Of a stretch of 64,000 nt of DNA, positions 37,624 through 46,642 are shown piece by piece. The position numbers were made by a program, and so were the translations under genes. The stretch comes from Pseudomonas sp. GM41(2012) (GTDB lineage Bacteria > Pseudomonadota > Gammaproteobacteria > Pseudomonadales > Pseudomonadaceae), in NCBI RefSeq assembly GCF_000282315.2, contig NZ_AKJN02000002.1:124001-188000 (forward strand), given 5' to 3'. Positions within the stretch are counted from its first letter, which is position 1. The number at the start of each line of letters is the position of its first letter. The notes beneath the pieces are model-generated. The model saw only the letters and a list, made by a program, of their open reading frames with translations, was not told where the DNA came from and did no database searches.

Positions 37624-38849
37624 TGAAGCGCGTCGTCGTCACCGGCATGGCCGGTATCACCTCACTGGGCAGCGATTGGGCCACCATCGTCGGCAACTTC
37701 GCGGCCAATCGCAGCGGCATTCGCCGGATGGACGAGTGGGATCGCTTCACCGAACTCAACACGCGCCTGGCGGGGCCGATCGACGACTTCAAAGTGCCGA
37801 GCCACTGGACCCGCAAGCAATTGCGCAGCATGGGCCGGGTCTCGCGCCTGGCGGTCGGCGCGGCAGAACAGGCATTGGCCGATGCCGGGCTGTTGGGTGA
37901 CGAATCGATCAAGGACGGGCGCATGGGCGTTTCCTGCGGTTCATCCACCGGCAGCACCGACGAGATCAAGGCGTTCGGCAACATGCTGCTCAACTCAGTG
38001 GCCGAGGGCCTGAACGCCAACTCCTATGTGCGCATGATGCCGCACACCACGGCGGCGAATATCAGCATCTTTTTCGGCCTCACCGGCCGGCTGATCCCGA
38101 CCTCCAGCGCTTGCACCAGCGGCAGCCAGGGCATCGGTTATGCCTACGAGTCGGTCAAGTTCGGTCGCCTGCCATTGATGCTCGCCGGCGGTGCCGAAGA
38201 ACTGTGCCCCACCGAAGCGATGGTCTTCGACGCGCTCTACGCCACCAGCCTGAAAAACGATGCGCCGCAGACGTCCCCACGCCCCTACGACAGTGGCCGC
38301 GATGGCCTGGTGATCGGTGAAGGCAGCGGCATGCTGGTGCTCGAAGAACTCGAACACGCCTTGGCTCGCGGTGCGCACATCCACGCCGAACTCGTCGGTT
38401 TCGGCAGCAACGCCGACGGCCAGCACGCCACCCGCCCAGAGCAGGTCACCATGCGCCGAGCCATGGAACTGGCGCTGGAAGACGCCGGGCTGCAGCCTTC
38501 GGACATCGGCTACGTGAATGGTCACGGCACGGCCACTGAACAGGGCGATATTGCCGAAACACTGGCAACGAGCGCGTTGTTCGGCGAGCACATGCCGATC
38601 AGCTCGCAAAAGAGTTTCCTCGGTCACACCCTCGGAGCCTGCGGTGCACTGGAATCCTGGTTCAGCATCGAAATGATGAACCGCGACCTGTACATCCACA
38701 CCCTCAACCTCGACGACGTCGACCCGCACTGCGGCAAACTCGATTACCTGCGCGGCGAGTTCCGGCAGATGAGTAATCAGTATGTGATGAACAACAACTT
38801 TGCGTTTGGTGGGGTTAATACGTCGCTGATTTTCCGGCGCTGGTCGTAA
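37623..38849 (+). CDS. apeR: APE 3-ketoacyl synthase, FabF-like (ApeR)
   Basis: Ketosynthase of 408 residues with C164 (TSSACTSGSQGIGY), H301 (NGHGTATEQGD) and H335 (SFLGHTLGACG). It resembles FabF more than ApeO does and is probably the homodimeric KS that complements ApeO:ApeC. The start at 37623 follows the TGATG coupling; two upstream codons in the same frame lie within apeQ. Last gene of the operon; a hairpin follows. Confidence 0.92.
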   Translation: MKRVVVTGMAGITSLGSDWATIVGNFAANRSGIRRMDEWDRFTELNTRLAGPIDDFKVPSHWTRKQLRSMGRVSRLAVGAAEQALADAGLLGDESIKDGRMGVSCGSSTGSTDEIKAFGNMLLNSVAEGLNANSYVRMMPHTTAANISIFFGLTGRLIPTSSACTSGSQGIGYAYESVKFGRLPLMLAGGAEELCPTEAMVFDALYATSLKNDAPQTSPRPYDSGRDGLVIGEGSGMLVLEELEHALARGAHIHAELVGFGSNADGQHATRPEQVTMRRAMELALEDAGLQPSDIGYVNGHGTATEQGDIAETLATSALFGEHMPISSQKSFLGHTLGACGALESWFSIEMMNRDLYIHTLNLDDVDPHCGKLDYLRGEFRQMSNQYVMNNNFAFGGVNTSLIFRRWS

Positions 38850-38865
38850 CGCCAGAAACGACAAA

Positions 38866-38886
38866 GGGCGCCTTTCGGCGCCCCTT
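38866..38886 (+). terminator. hairpin after the aryl polyene operon
   Basis: GGGCGCC (38866-38872), loop TTTC, GGCGCCC (38877-38883) lies 16 bp after the apeR stop. The U-tract is short (CTT), so termination may be incomplete. The remaining bases up to 39057 contain nothing I recognise. Confidence 0.6.
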
Positions 38887-39057
38887 CACAAACAGGCCGG
38901 CTTGTCATCGCCCTGTACCTGTCTGGCTCTGCGATGGCTGGTTACCCAGGATCCTCAGAGTCTCACAAGCCCCTTTCGGGAACGCGGGCAGTATTGCTTG
39001 AAATTGAACCTGGGGCAACGGATGGCAGTTCGCCCGACCACACCATACCTTATGCCA

Positions 39058-39441
39058 TCACAGTCCTAGGGCGCTGCGCACTGCGACTTTGATTGCGTAG
39101 AACTCATCTGTTTCAAGTTGTGAAATGACATAAATGCGCTTCCCGTGACGGTCTCGGCTTTTGATCCGGTCGAGTCTGGAGAGACTTACTGTCGCAACCA
39201 TATCGCACTTTGCCCAACAGATAGGACTCGCACCTTGGAGATGACTTTGAAGTTCCAGATGATGTTCAAGTACGCGATCCGGAGCGGTAGTACTCAACGG
39301 CACAACCGTTACCAGCAAGCTGTTCGTTCTATGCTTACGTATCACGACAACGGGCCTGACCTTGATCATCTCAGGGACTTCATAGCCCCTGAAATCGCAA
39401 ATCAGCACGCTGCCTTCCTTGGGCTGATATAGAAGTGGCAT
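39058..39441 (-). CDS. PemK/MazF-family toxin-like protein (orphan)
   Basis: 127-residue protein with the MazF/PemK beta-barrel pattern: EGSVLICDFRGYEVPEM, then KVRPVVVIRK and VTVVPLST, and CDMVATVSLSRLDRIK near the end. Members are sequence-specific mRNA endonucleases paired with an antitoxin. No antitoxin-sized frame lies upstream (only 97 bp to the lysR end) or downstream, so it is an orphan. It may be inactive, controlled by a distant antitoxin, or act as something else. ATG 39441 is chosen over the GTG three codons upstream. It lies between the APE operon and lysR, outside the conserved backbone. Confidence 0.78.
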   Translation of the reverse strand: MPLLYQPKEGSVLICDFRGYEVPEMIKVRPVVVIRKHRTNSLLVTVVPLSTTAPDRVLEHHLELQSHLQGASPICWAKCDMVATVSLSRLDRIKSRDRHGKRIYVISQLETDEFYAIKVAVRSALGL

Positions 39442-39538
39442 CCATGGCACTCATCGAAAGAAATCGATTTTGCGCAAGAATCGGATAAATCCCTAAGGCG
39501 GATCCGTAACTTAGGATGTCCCAAGTGCGGTAACTTAC

Positions 39539-40435
39539 TCAGATTCCTTCAACCTTACGCGTCAACAACTCCACAAACGCCTTGGCCATCGGCGACTTCT
39601 GATCCTTGCGCTGCACCAGCCACACCGCCGACACCGCCTCTGGATCAAGCAATGGCCGATAAACCACCCCTTCGATGCGCATCCGTTGATAAGACGCCGG
39701 CAGCACCGAAACACCCAACCCCGCCGCCACCAACCCAATGATCGTCATCGCCTCGCCCGCCTCTTGCGCGAAGTGCGGACTGAAACCGGCATCCCGGGCC
39801 AGGCTGAGCAATTGTGCGTACAGACCACTGCCATAACTGCGTGGGAAAAATACGAAAGGCTCGAGGGCCAGGGCTGACAGAAACAAGCCTTCTTCACTAT
39901 CGGTCACCAATGGATGCTTGGAGCTGAGCACCGCCACCAGTGGCTCACGCATCAGCTCCACCACGCTGAGCGAGTCCGGCAACCCAAGCGGCCGCATGAT
40001 CCCGACCTCTATCGACTCATCCACCAACGCATCCGCTACCTGGGTGCTGCTCATCTCCCGCAGGTTCAGGTGCACCGCCGGGAATCGCTGGCGAAACGAA
40101 AAGATCGCCTGAGGGATGGTCGAGTTGAACGGCGCCGACGAGGTGAAGCCAATCTTCAGTTCGCCCAGCTCACCCAACTGCGCCCGCCGCGCAACATCTG
40201 CCGCCTTGTCGACCTGCGCCAACACCAGCCGCGCCTCTTCCAGAAACAGCCGGCCGGCTTCACTGAGCTCGACCCGACGATTGGTCCGCTCGAACAACCG
40301 CGCACCCACCTCTTGCTCCAGCGCCTGAATCTGCTGGCTCAGGGGCGGTTGCGAGATGCCCAGCACCTGGGCAGCGCGGCCGAAGTGCAGTTCTTCGGCA
40401 ACAGCAATGAAGTAGCGCAGGTGACGCAATTCCAT
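39539..40435 (-). CDS. LysR-family transcriptional regulator
   Basis: 298-residue LTTR. The winged helix-turn-helix is at 1-60 (LRYFIAVAEELHFGRAA, SQPPLSQQIQALEQEVGA), followed by the linker helix and the periplasmic-binding-protein-like effector domain from about 90 (LKIGFTSSAPFN). It is divergent from the MFS gene, the usual LTTR target arrangement; the 118-bp gap includes AT-rich inverted half-sites around 40450-40475. The pair is at the same place in P. aeruginosa. The inducer is unknown. Confidence 0.93.
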   Translation of the reverse strand: MELRHLRYFIAVAEELHFGRAAQVLGISQPPLSQQIQALEQEVGARLFERTNRRVELSEAGRLFLEEARLVLAQVDKAADVARRAQLGELGELKIGFTSSAPFNSTIPQAIFSFRQRFPAVHLNLREMSSTQVADALVDESIEVGIMRPLGLPDSLSVVELMREPLVAVLSSKHPLVTDSEEGLFLSALALEPFVFFPRSYGSGLYAQLLSLARDAGFSPHFAQEAGEAMTIIGLVAAGLGVSVLPASYQRMRIEGVVYRPLLDPEAVSAVWLVQRKDQKSPMAKAFVELLTRKVEGI

Positions 40436-40553
40436 GAAAACTCCATTAGGTCGTTAAACCTATCAAACAGGTCGAACAATATATTGGATTGAATCATTAG
40501 GCAGCTATATGCTTTTTTCATTACCTGACCGGCTGCGCCCTCCGAGGTCCGAA

Positions 40554-41831
40554 GTGAAAACTGCTGTTGCTCCACTTGCCCATGAAGTTCCGCCCGCAGC
40601 GGTGGACGATGTTGTCGCCGAATTAAAGGAGATCTACATCGAAAAAGGCACGCCGATGTTCATGCGCACGGTGCTGGCGCTGTTCTCCGGCGGCTTCGCG
40701 ACCTTCGCCCTGCTTTATTGCGTGCAACCGATGATGCCGCTGCTGTCCCATGAGTATTCCATCAACGCCGCCCAGAGCAGCCTGATCCTGTCGGTCGCCA
40801 CCGGCATGCTCGCCATTGGTCTGCTGATCACCGGCCCGATCTCTGATCGCATCGGGCGCAAACCGGTGATGGTCGCCGCGCTGTTCGCTGCCGCGCTCTG
40901 CACAATCGCCAGTTCCATGATGCCGAGCTGGCACGGCGTGCTGGTGATGCGGGCGCTGATAGGGTTGTCGTTGAGTGGCCTGGCAGCGGTTGCCATGACT
41001 TACTTGAGTGAAGAGATCCATCCGCAACACATCGGCCTGGCCATGGGCTTGTACATCGGCGGCAACGCGATTGGCGGGATGTGCGGACGCTTGATCACTG
41101 GCGTGTTGATCGACTTCGTCAGCTGGCACACGGCGATGCTGGTGATCGGTGGTCTGGCGCTGATCGCGGCGGCTGTGTTCTGGAAAATCCTCCCCGAGTC
41201 GCGCAACTTCCGCGCCCGCTCATTGCACCCGCGCAGCCTGATTGACGGCTTCACCATGCACTTTCGCGATGCCGGCCTGCCGCTGCTGTTCCTTGAAGCC
41301 TTCGTGCTGATGGGCGCGTTCGTCACCCTCTTCAACTACATCGGCTATCGCCTGCTGGCCGAGCCGTACCACATGGATCAGGCCTTCGTCGGGCTGCTCT
41401 CGGTGGTGTATCTGTCGGGTATCTACAGCTCAGCGAAAATCGGCTCGTTGGCCGACCAGCTCGGCCGTCGCAAAGTGCTGTGGGCGACCATCGTGCTGAT
41501 GATCGCCGGCCTCGCCCTGACCATGCTCACGCCGCTGCCGGTGGTGATCATCGGAATGCTGATCTTCACCTTCGGTTTTTTCGGCGCCCATTCGGTGGCG
41601 AGTAGCTGGATCGGCCGTCGGGCGATCAAGGCCAAAGGGCAAGCATCGTCGCTTTATCTGTTCAGCTATTACGCCGGTTCGAGCATCGCCGGGACGGCGG
41701 GCGGGGTGTTCTGGCACTTGGGCGGGTGGAACGGGATCGGGTTGTTCATTGGCGGGTTGCTGGTGATTGCGCTGCTGGTGGCGCTGAAACTGGCGAAGTT
41801 ACCGCCGTTGCCGGGCACAGCACAGGTTTAG
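40554..41831 (+). CDS. MFS transporter, YnfM-like
   Basis: 12-helix major facilitator of 425 residues, close to E. coli YnfM (417 residues) along its length: RTVLALFSGGFATFALLYCV, SDRIGRKPVMV (loop 2-3 motif A), LIGLSLSGLAAVAMTYLSEE, and AHSVASSWIGRRA.KAKGQASSLYLF. It is probably a drug or metabolite exporter. The GTG at 40554 with GAGG 6 nt upstream is preferred. ATG 40509 (15 codons longer) is possible but adds unrelated residues and shortens the shared promoter region. Likely controlled by the divergent LysR protein. Confidence 0.92.
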   Translation: MKTAVAPLAHEVPPAAVDDVVAELKEIYIEKGTPMFMRTVLALFSGGFATFALLYCVQPMMPLLSHEYSINAAQSSLILSVATGMLAIGLLITGPISDRIGRKPVMVAALFAAALCTIASSMMPSWHGVLVMRALIGLSLSGLAAVAMTYLSEEIHPQHIGLAMGLYIGGNAIGGMCGRLITGVLIDFVSWHTAMLVIGGLALIAAAVFWKILPESRNFRARSLHPRSLIDGFTMHFRDAGLPLLFLEAFVLMGAFVTLFNYIGYRLLAEPYHMDQAFVGLLSVVYLSGIYSSAKIGSLADQLGRRKVLWATIVLMIAGLALTMLTPLPVVIIGMLIFTFGFFGAHSVASSWIGRRAIKAKGQASSLYLFSYYAGSSIAGTAGGVFWHLGGWNGIGLFIGGLLVIALLVALKLAKLPPLPGTAQV

Positions 41832-41861
41832 CCACAACTGCGCCCTAGCGGTAATCGCGAG

Positions 41862-41894
41862 CCAAGGTACACTGACGGCATTCGTCAGTCTTGG
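41862..41894 (+). promoter_or_regulatory. two-step hairpin in the leader of the Septu operon
   Basis: CCAAG (41862-41866) pairs with CTTGG (41890-41894). After a 4-nt bulge, ACTGACG (41871-41877) pairs with CGTCAGT (41883-41889) around the loop GCATT. It ends 15 bp before the ptuA ATG and 30 bp after the MFS stop, with no U-tract. It could be an attenuating leader, an operator or a processing site. Confidence 0.5.
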
Positions 41895-41909
41895 TAAAGG
41901 GAAGCCAGA

Positions 41910-43181
41910 ATGCGCCTGGACCGTCTCAACATTCAGAATTTTCGTTGCTACGAAGATGCCACTTTCGACTTTCAGCCGGGTTTCAATCTGGTGGTGGGGG
42001 TTAACGGGAGTGGCAAAACCTCCTTATTACAAGCGATAGCAACTTGCCTTACCGACTTCAGTAACGCGTTCAATGGGTACTTCGTACCTTTAGACGAAGA
42101 GTTGATACGTTTCGCGATTGACAAACACCAAGGAAGAGTCCGATTTGAAAGATGTTATCCGATGCAACTTAAAGCAGAGGGATGCATCTTCGGTTTATCA
42201 AACTGGGTTATCGAAAAATTACGTAACGATGGATCCGCGAGTGCAGATGCGAACGTACTTAAAGTACTCACAGAGAAAAAGAATCTGCTGGGCACTGAAA
42301 ATAATCTAGATCTACCAATACTTGCTTTTTATAGAGCAAACAGACGGTGGGCAATATCAGGTGTGACCGCGGAATCAGCTGCCAGTCAACGGGTATCACG
42401 CCTGCACGGCTATGAGAACTGGTTCGATGCCGCGGCGAACCTTACCGACTTTGAGAGCTGGTTCATTGGAAAGACCCTAGAACGCCTTCAAAAAGTTTCG
42501 GAAACCGAAGGGGCGATCAAACATTTCGATGATGAGTTATCCCTAGTAAACTCAGCGCTCAAAAAGGCACTTCCTAATTCACATGGACTTCGCTACGACA
42601 TAACCCTTCGCAGCCTGATGGTCGACCTTGATACAAAGGAGTCACTTCCTTTCAACCAACTGAGCGACGGCCAGCGCGCAATGATCGCATTAATGGCAGA
42701 CATTGCTCGTCGAATCTGTCTTCTAAATCCTCATTTTGGCCAAAAAGCATTAGCTGAAACCGTCGGTATTATTATCATCGATGAGCTTGATATCCACCTG
42801 CACCCCTCTTGGCAACGAAGCATCGTAGCTGCATTAAAATCAGCCTTCCCTAAGGTGCAGTTCATCGCCGCCAGCCATTCACCGCAAATCATCGGTAGCC
42901 TGAAACCGGAAGAAGTTATCGTGCTGAATAACGGAGACGGGTCTCACCCCCGCGTAACTTATGGGCTGGACTCTAGCAGCGTGCTTGAGGAGGTGATGGA
43001 CGTCTCCCAACGTGAGCCAAAAATTGAAGCGCTGTTGTCTAAGTTGTTTTCTACACTCGAGGATAACGACCTTAAAAAGGCTAAAGTACAACTAGAAGCG
43101 CTCAAGAAACAAGCCCCTGACTTACCAGAATTTGCGGGTGCGGAAGCTTTGATCAGGCGTAAGGAGATCCTCGGTAAATGA
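41910..43181 (+). CDS. ptuA: Septu-type ATPase PtuA
   Basis: SMC/RecF-like ATPase of 423 residues. Walker A is G30-V-N-G-S-G-K-T37 after the start LDRLNIQNFRCYEDA. The ABC signature is LSDGQRAMIALMADIARR, and Walker B is IIIIDELDIHLHP (D291, E292) with the H-loop AASHSPQII. The middle (about 60-240) is family-specific. With the HNH gene that follows by ATGA overlap it forms the two-gene Septu anti-phage layout, in which PtuA oligomers bind PtuB and nucleotide controls nuclease activity. Codon use is visibly more AT-rich (AGA, TTA, ATA codons) than its neighbours, pointing to horizontal gain. No reverse transcriptase is present, so it is not a retron Ec78-like unit. Confidence 0.87.
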   Translation: MRLDRLNIQNFRCYEDATFDFQPGFNLVVGVNGSGKTSLLQAIATCLTDFSNAFNGYFVPLDEELIRFAIDKHQGRVRFERCYPMQLKAEGCIFGLSNWVIEKLRNDGSASADANVLKVLTEKKNLLGTENNLDLPILAFYRANRRWAISGVTAESAASQRVSRLHGYENWFDAAANLTDFESWFIGKTLERLQKVSETEGAIKHFDDELSLVNSALKKALPNSHGLRYDITLRSLMVDLDTKESLPFNQLSDGQRAMIALMADIARRICLLNPHFGQKALAETVGIIIIDELDIHLHPSWQRSIVAALKSAFPKVQFIAASHSPQIIGSLKPEEVIVLNNGDGSHPRVTYGLDSSSVLEEVMDVSQREPKIEALLSKLFSTLEDNDLKKAKVQLEALKKQAPDLPEFAGAEALIRRKEILGK

Positions 43182-43822
43182 AACGAGTGATCAAAGGAAC
43201 TGAACCCGCGTCGTTTACAACCTGGAAATCTACAGCGAACAATGACTGGAGTCCAACGTACTCCAACTTACAAAATCCGCAGAAGCGTGATTTGCACACG
43301 AATCTACTGCAAGAACAAGGCTACTTTTGTTGTTACTGCGGTAGAGAAATAGATGCTAGCAGCAGTCATATCGAGCATTTCAAGCCCCAAGAACACTATG
43401 GGGAGTTGGCACTGGAGTATCAAAACCTCCATGCCTCTTGCCTTCGCGAGACAAAACCTGGCAATCCATTGCACTGCGGCCACCGTAAGGGCAACTGGTT
43501 TGATGAAGCGCAGCATATCTCCCCAATGGACGAGCAATGTGAACTACGTTTTCGATACCTGAGAACCGGTGAAATCCAACCGACAGTATCTACCGATCTG
43601 CCGGCAACGAAGATGATTGAAGTGTTAGCACTCGACATTGCATATCTCAACAATCGCCGTCAGAACACAATCCGACTGTTGTTCGATGAGGAGTTCATCA
43701 CACAGGCCAGCGAGGAAGAGCTGACCCGTCTCGTTGCTGCAATTCGTTCTACCGATATCCGCGACCAAAAACCTTTCGACCACATTATCGCCCGCTACGC
43801 CGAACAACTCCTAGGCCGCTAA
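43178..43822 (+). CDS. ptuB: Septu-type HNH endonuclease PtuB (TIGR02646-like)
   Basis: 214-residue protein of the TIGR02646/PtuB HNH family. The core is FCCYCGREID (C51/C52/C54) followed by S-H64-I-E-H67-F and YQNLHASC, giving the zinc and HNH pattern. The C-terminal half is helical with no other domain seen. It is the effector nuclease presumed to cut nucleic acid when PtuA senses infection or nucleotide loss. The ATGA overlap with ptuA shows coupled translation. A strong bidirectional terminator follows. Activity is inferred from family. Confidence 0.87.
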   Translation: MKRVIKGTEPASFTTWKSTANNDWSPTYSNLQNPQKRDLHTNLLQEQGYFCCYCGREIDASSSHIEHFKPQEHYGELALEYQNLHASCLRETKPGNPLHCGHRKGNWFDEAQHISPMDEQCELRFRYLRTGEIQPTVSTDLPATKMIEVLALDIAYLNNRRQNTIRLLFDEEFITQASEEELTRLVAAIRSTDIRDQKPFDHIIARYAEQLLGR

Positions 43823-43836
43823 AAACCAACACAAAC

Positions 43837-43866
43837 AAAACGCCCGGCATAAGCCGGGCGTTTTTT
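43837..43866. terminator. bidirectional intrinsic terminator between ptuB and hemE
   Basis: AAAA-CGCCCGGC-ATAA-GCCGGGCG-TTTTTT forms an 8-bp GC stem flanked by A- and T-tracts, which serves both convergent genes. Confidence 0.93.
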
Positions 43867-43878
43867 ATTGGGCGACGA

Positions 43879-44946
43879 TCACTCGTGATACTGCGCCGAC
43901 AGTTCATGCACCGCGCGCAGGAAGGCGCCGGCGTGTTCCGGGTCGACTTCAGGGGTGATGCCATGGCCGAGGTTAAACACGTGGCCGCTGCCCTTGCCGT
44001 AGCTGGCGAGGATGCGACCGACTTCGGTGCGGATGGCTTCTGGTTTGGCGTAGAGCACGGTCGGGTCCATGTTGCCTTGCAGGGCGACTTTGCTGCCGAC
44101 GCGATCACGGGCGCTGCCGATGTCGCAGGTCCAGTCCAGGCCGAGCGCATCAGCGCCAGCATCAGCAATGCTTTCGAGCCACAGGCCGCCGTTCTTGGTG
44201 AACAGGATGACCGGCACTTTGCGGCCTTCATGTTCGCGGATCAGGCCGCTGACGATTTTGCGCATGTAGGCCAGGGAGAATTCCTGGTACGCCGCCGCCG
44301 AAAGGCTGCCGCCCCAGCTGTCGAAGATCTGCACCGCTTGCGCCCCGGCCATGATCTGGCCGTTGAGGTAGCTGGTGACCGTCTGCGCGAGCTTGTCCAG
44401 CAGCAGGTGCAAGGCTTGCGGGTTGTCGTAGAGCATGGTTTTGGTCTTGCGGTAGTCTTTCGACGAGCCGCCTTCGACCATGTAGGTGGCCAGAGTCCAT
44501 GGGCTGCCGGCGAAGCCGATCAGCGGCACGCGACCGTTCAGTTCGCGGCGGATGGTGCTGACCGCGTCCATGACGTAGCCGAGGTCTTTGTGAGGATCAG
44601 GAATCGGCAGCGCTTCGATGTCAGCCATCGTGCTGATGACTTTCTTGAAGCGCGGACCTTCACCGGTTTCGAAGTACAGGCCTTGGCCCATGGCATCGGG
44701 GATGGTCAGGATGTCGGAGAACAGGATCGCCGCGTCCAGTTGTGGGTAGCGATCGAGCGGCTGCATCGTGACTTCGCAAGCGAACTCCGGGTTCATGCAC
44801 AGGCTCATGAAGTCGCCGGCCTTGGCACGGCTGGCGCGGTATTCCGGCAGGTAGCGACCGGCCTGACGCATCATCCAGACAGGCGTGACGTCTACGGGTT
44901 GCTTGAGCAGGGCACGAAGGAAACGGTCGTTCTTCAGGGCAGTCAT
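43879..44946 (-). CDS. hemE: uroporphyrinogen decarboxylase
   Basis: Haem pathway enzyme of 355 residues that converts uroporphyrinogen III to coproporphyrinogen III in the cytoplasm. Signatures are [16 protein letters not shown] near the N-terminus, then [32 protein letters not shown], and the C-terminal [11 protein letters not shown]. Full length for the family. It lies downstream of gltBD in the same direction but is separated from gltD by a REP, so probably has its own promoter in the 244-bp gap. Confidence 0.97.
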   Translation of the reverse strand: MTALKNDRFLRALLKQPVDVTPVWMMRQAGRYLPEYRASRAKAGDFMSLCMNPEFACEVTMQPLDRYPQLDAAILFSDILTIPDAMGQGLYFETGEGPRFKKVISTMADIEALPIPDPHKDLGYVMDAVSTIRRELNGRVPLIGFAGSPWTLATYMVEGGSSKDYRKTKTMLYDNPQALHLLLDKLAQTVTSYLNGQIMAGAQAVQIFDSWGGSLSAAAYQEFSLAYMRKIVSGLIREHEGRKVPVILFTKNGGLWLESIADAGADALGLDWTCDIGSARDRVGSKVALQGNMDPTVLYAKPEAIRTEVGRILASYGKGSGHVFNLGHGITPEVDPEHAGAFLRAVHELSAQYHE

Positions 44947-45077
44947 GTCGGCATCCGGAAAAAAAGTGCGGGCATTTTCTCAGAGCGCGACGCAAAAGGC
45001 ACGGTTGCAGGTCAGCCTTTTGTCTATCGGGTCAATTTGTCGCGGTGGAACTGCCTGCCGAAACAACTTCAACCCCC

Positions 45078-45163
45078 GTAGGAGCATAGCTTGCTCGCGA
45101 TGCAGGCACCTCGGTCAACCTGAACACAGCGGTGATGCTATCGCGAGCAAGCTTTGCTCCTAC
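45078..45163. repeat. inverted REP pair, GTAGGAGC subtype
   Basis: Arms 45078-45104 (GTAGGAGCATAGCTTGCTCG...) and about 45136-45163 (...TTTGCTCCTAC) are inverted. The outer sequence GTAGGAGC differs from the GTGGGAGC of the other elements in the window. It lies in the gltD-hemE gap. Confidence 0.88.
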
Positions 45164-45190
45164 AGAGCGAGGCTTGCCGCGATTGAGGGG

Positions 45191-46642
<1,452 letters not shown>

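Noticed and set aside
41832..43822. Retron (msr/msd plus reverse transcriptase) with PtuAB effectors
   Set aside because: No reverse transcriptase gene is present and the upstream gap is only 78 bp; the pair stands alone as Septu.
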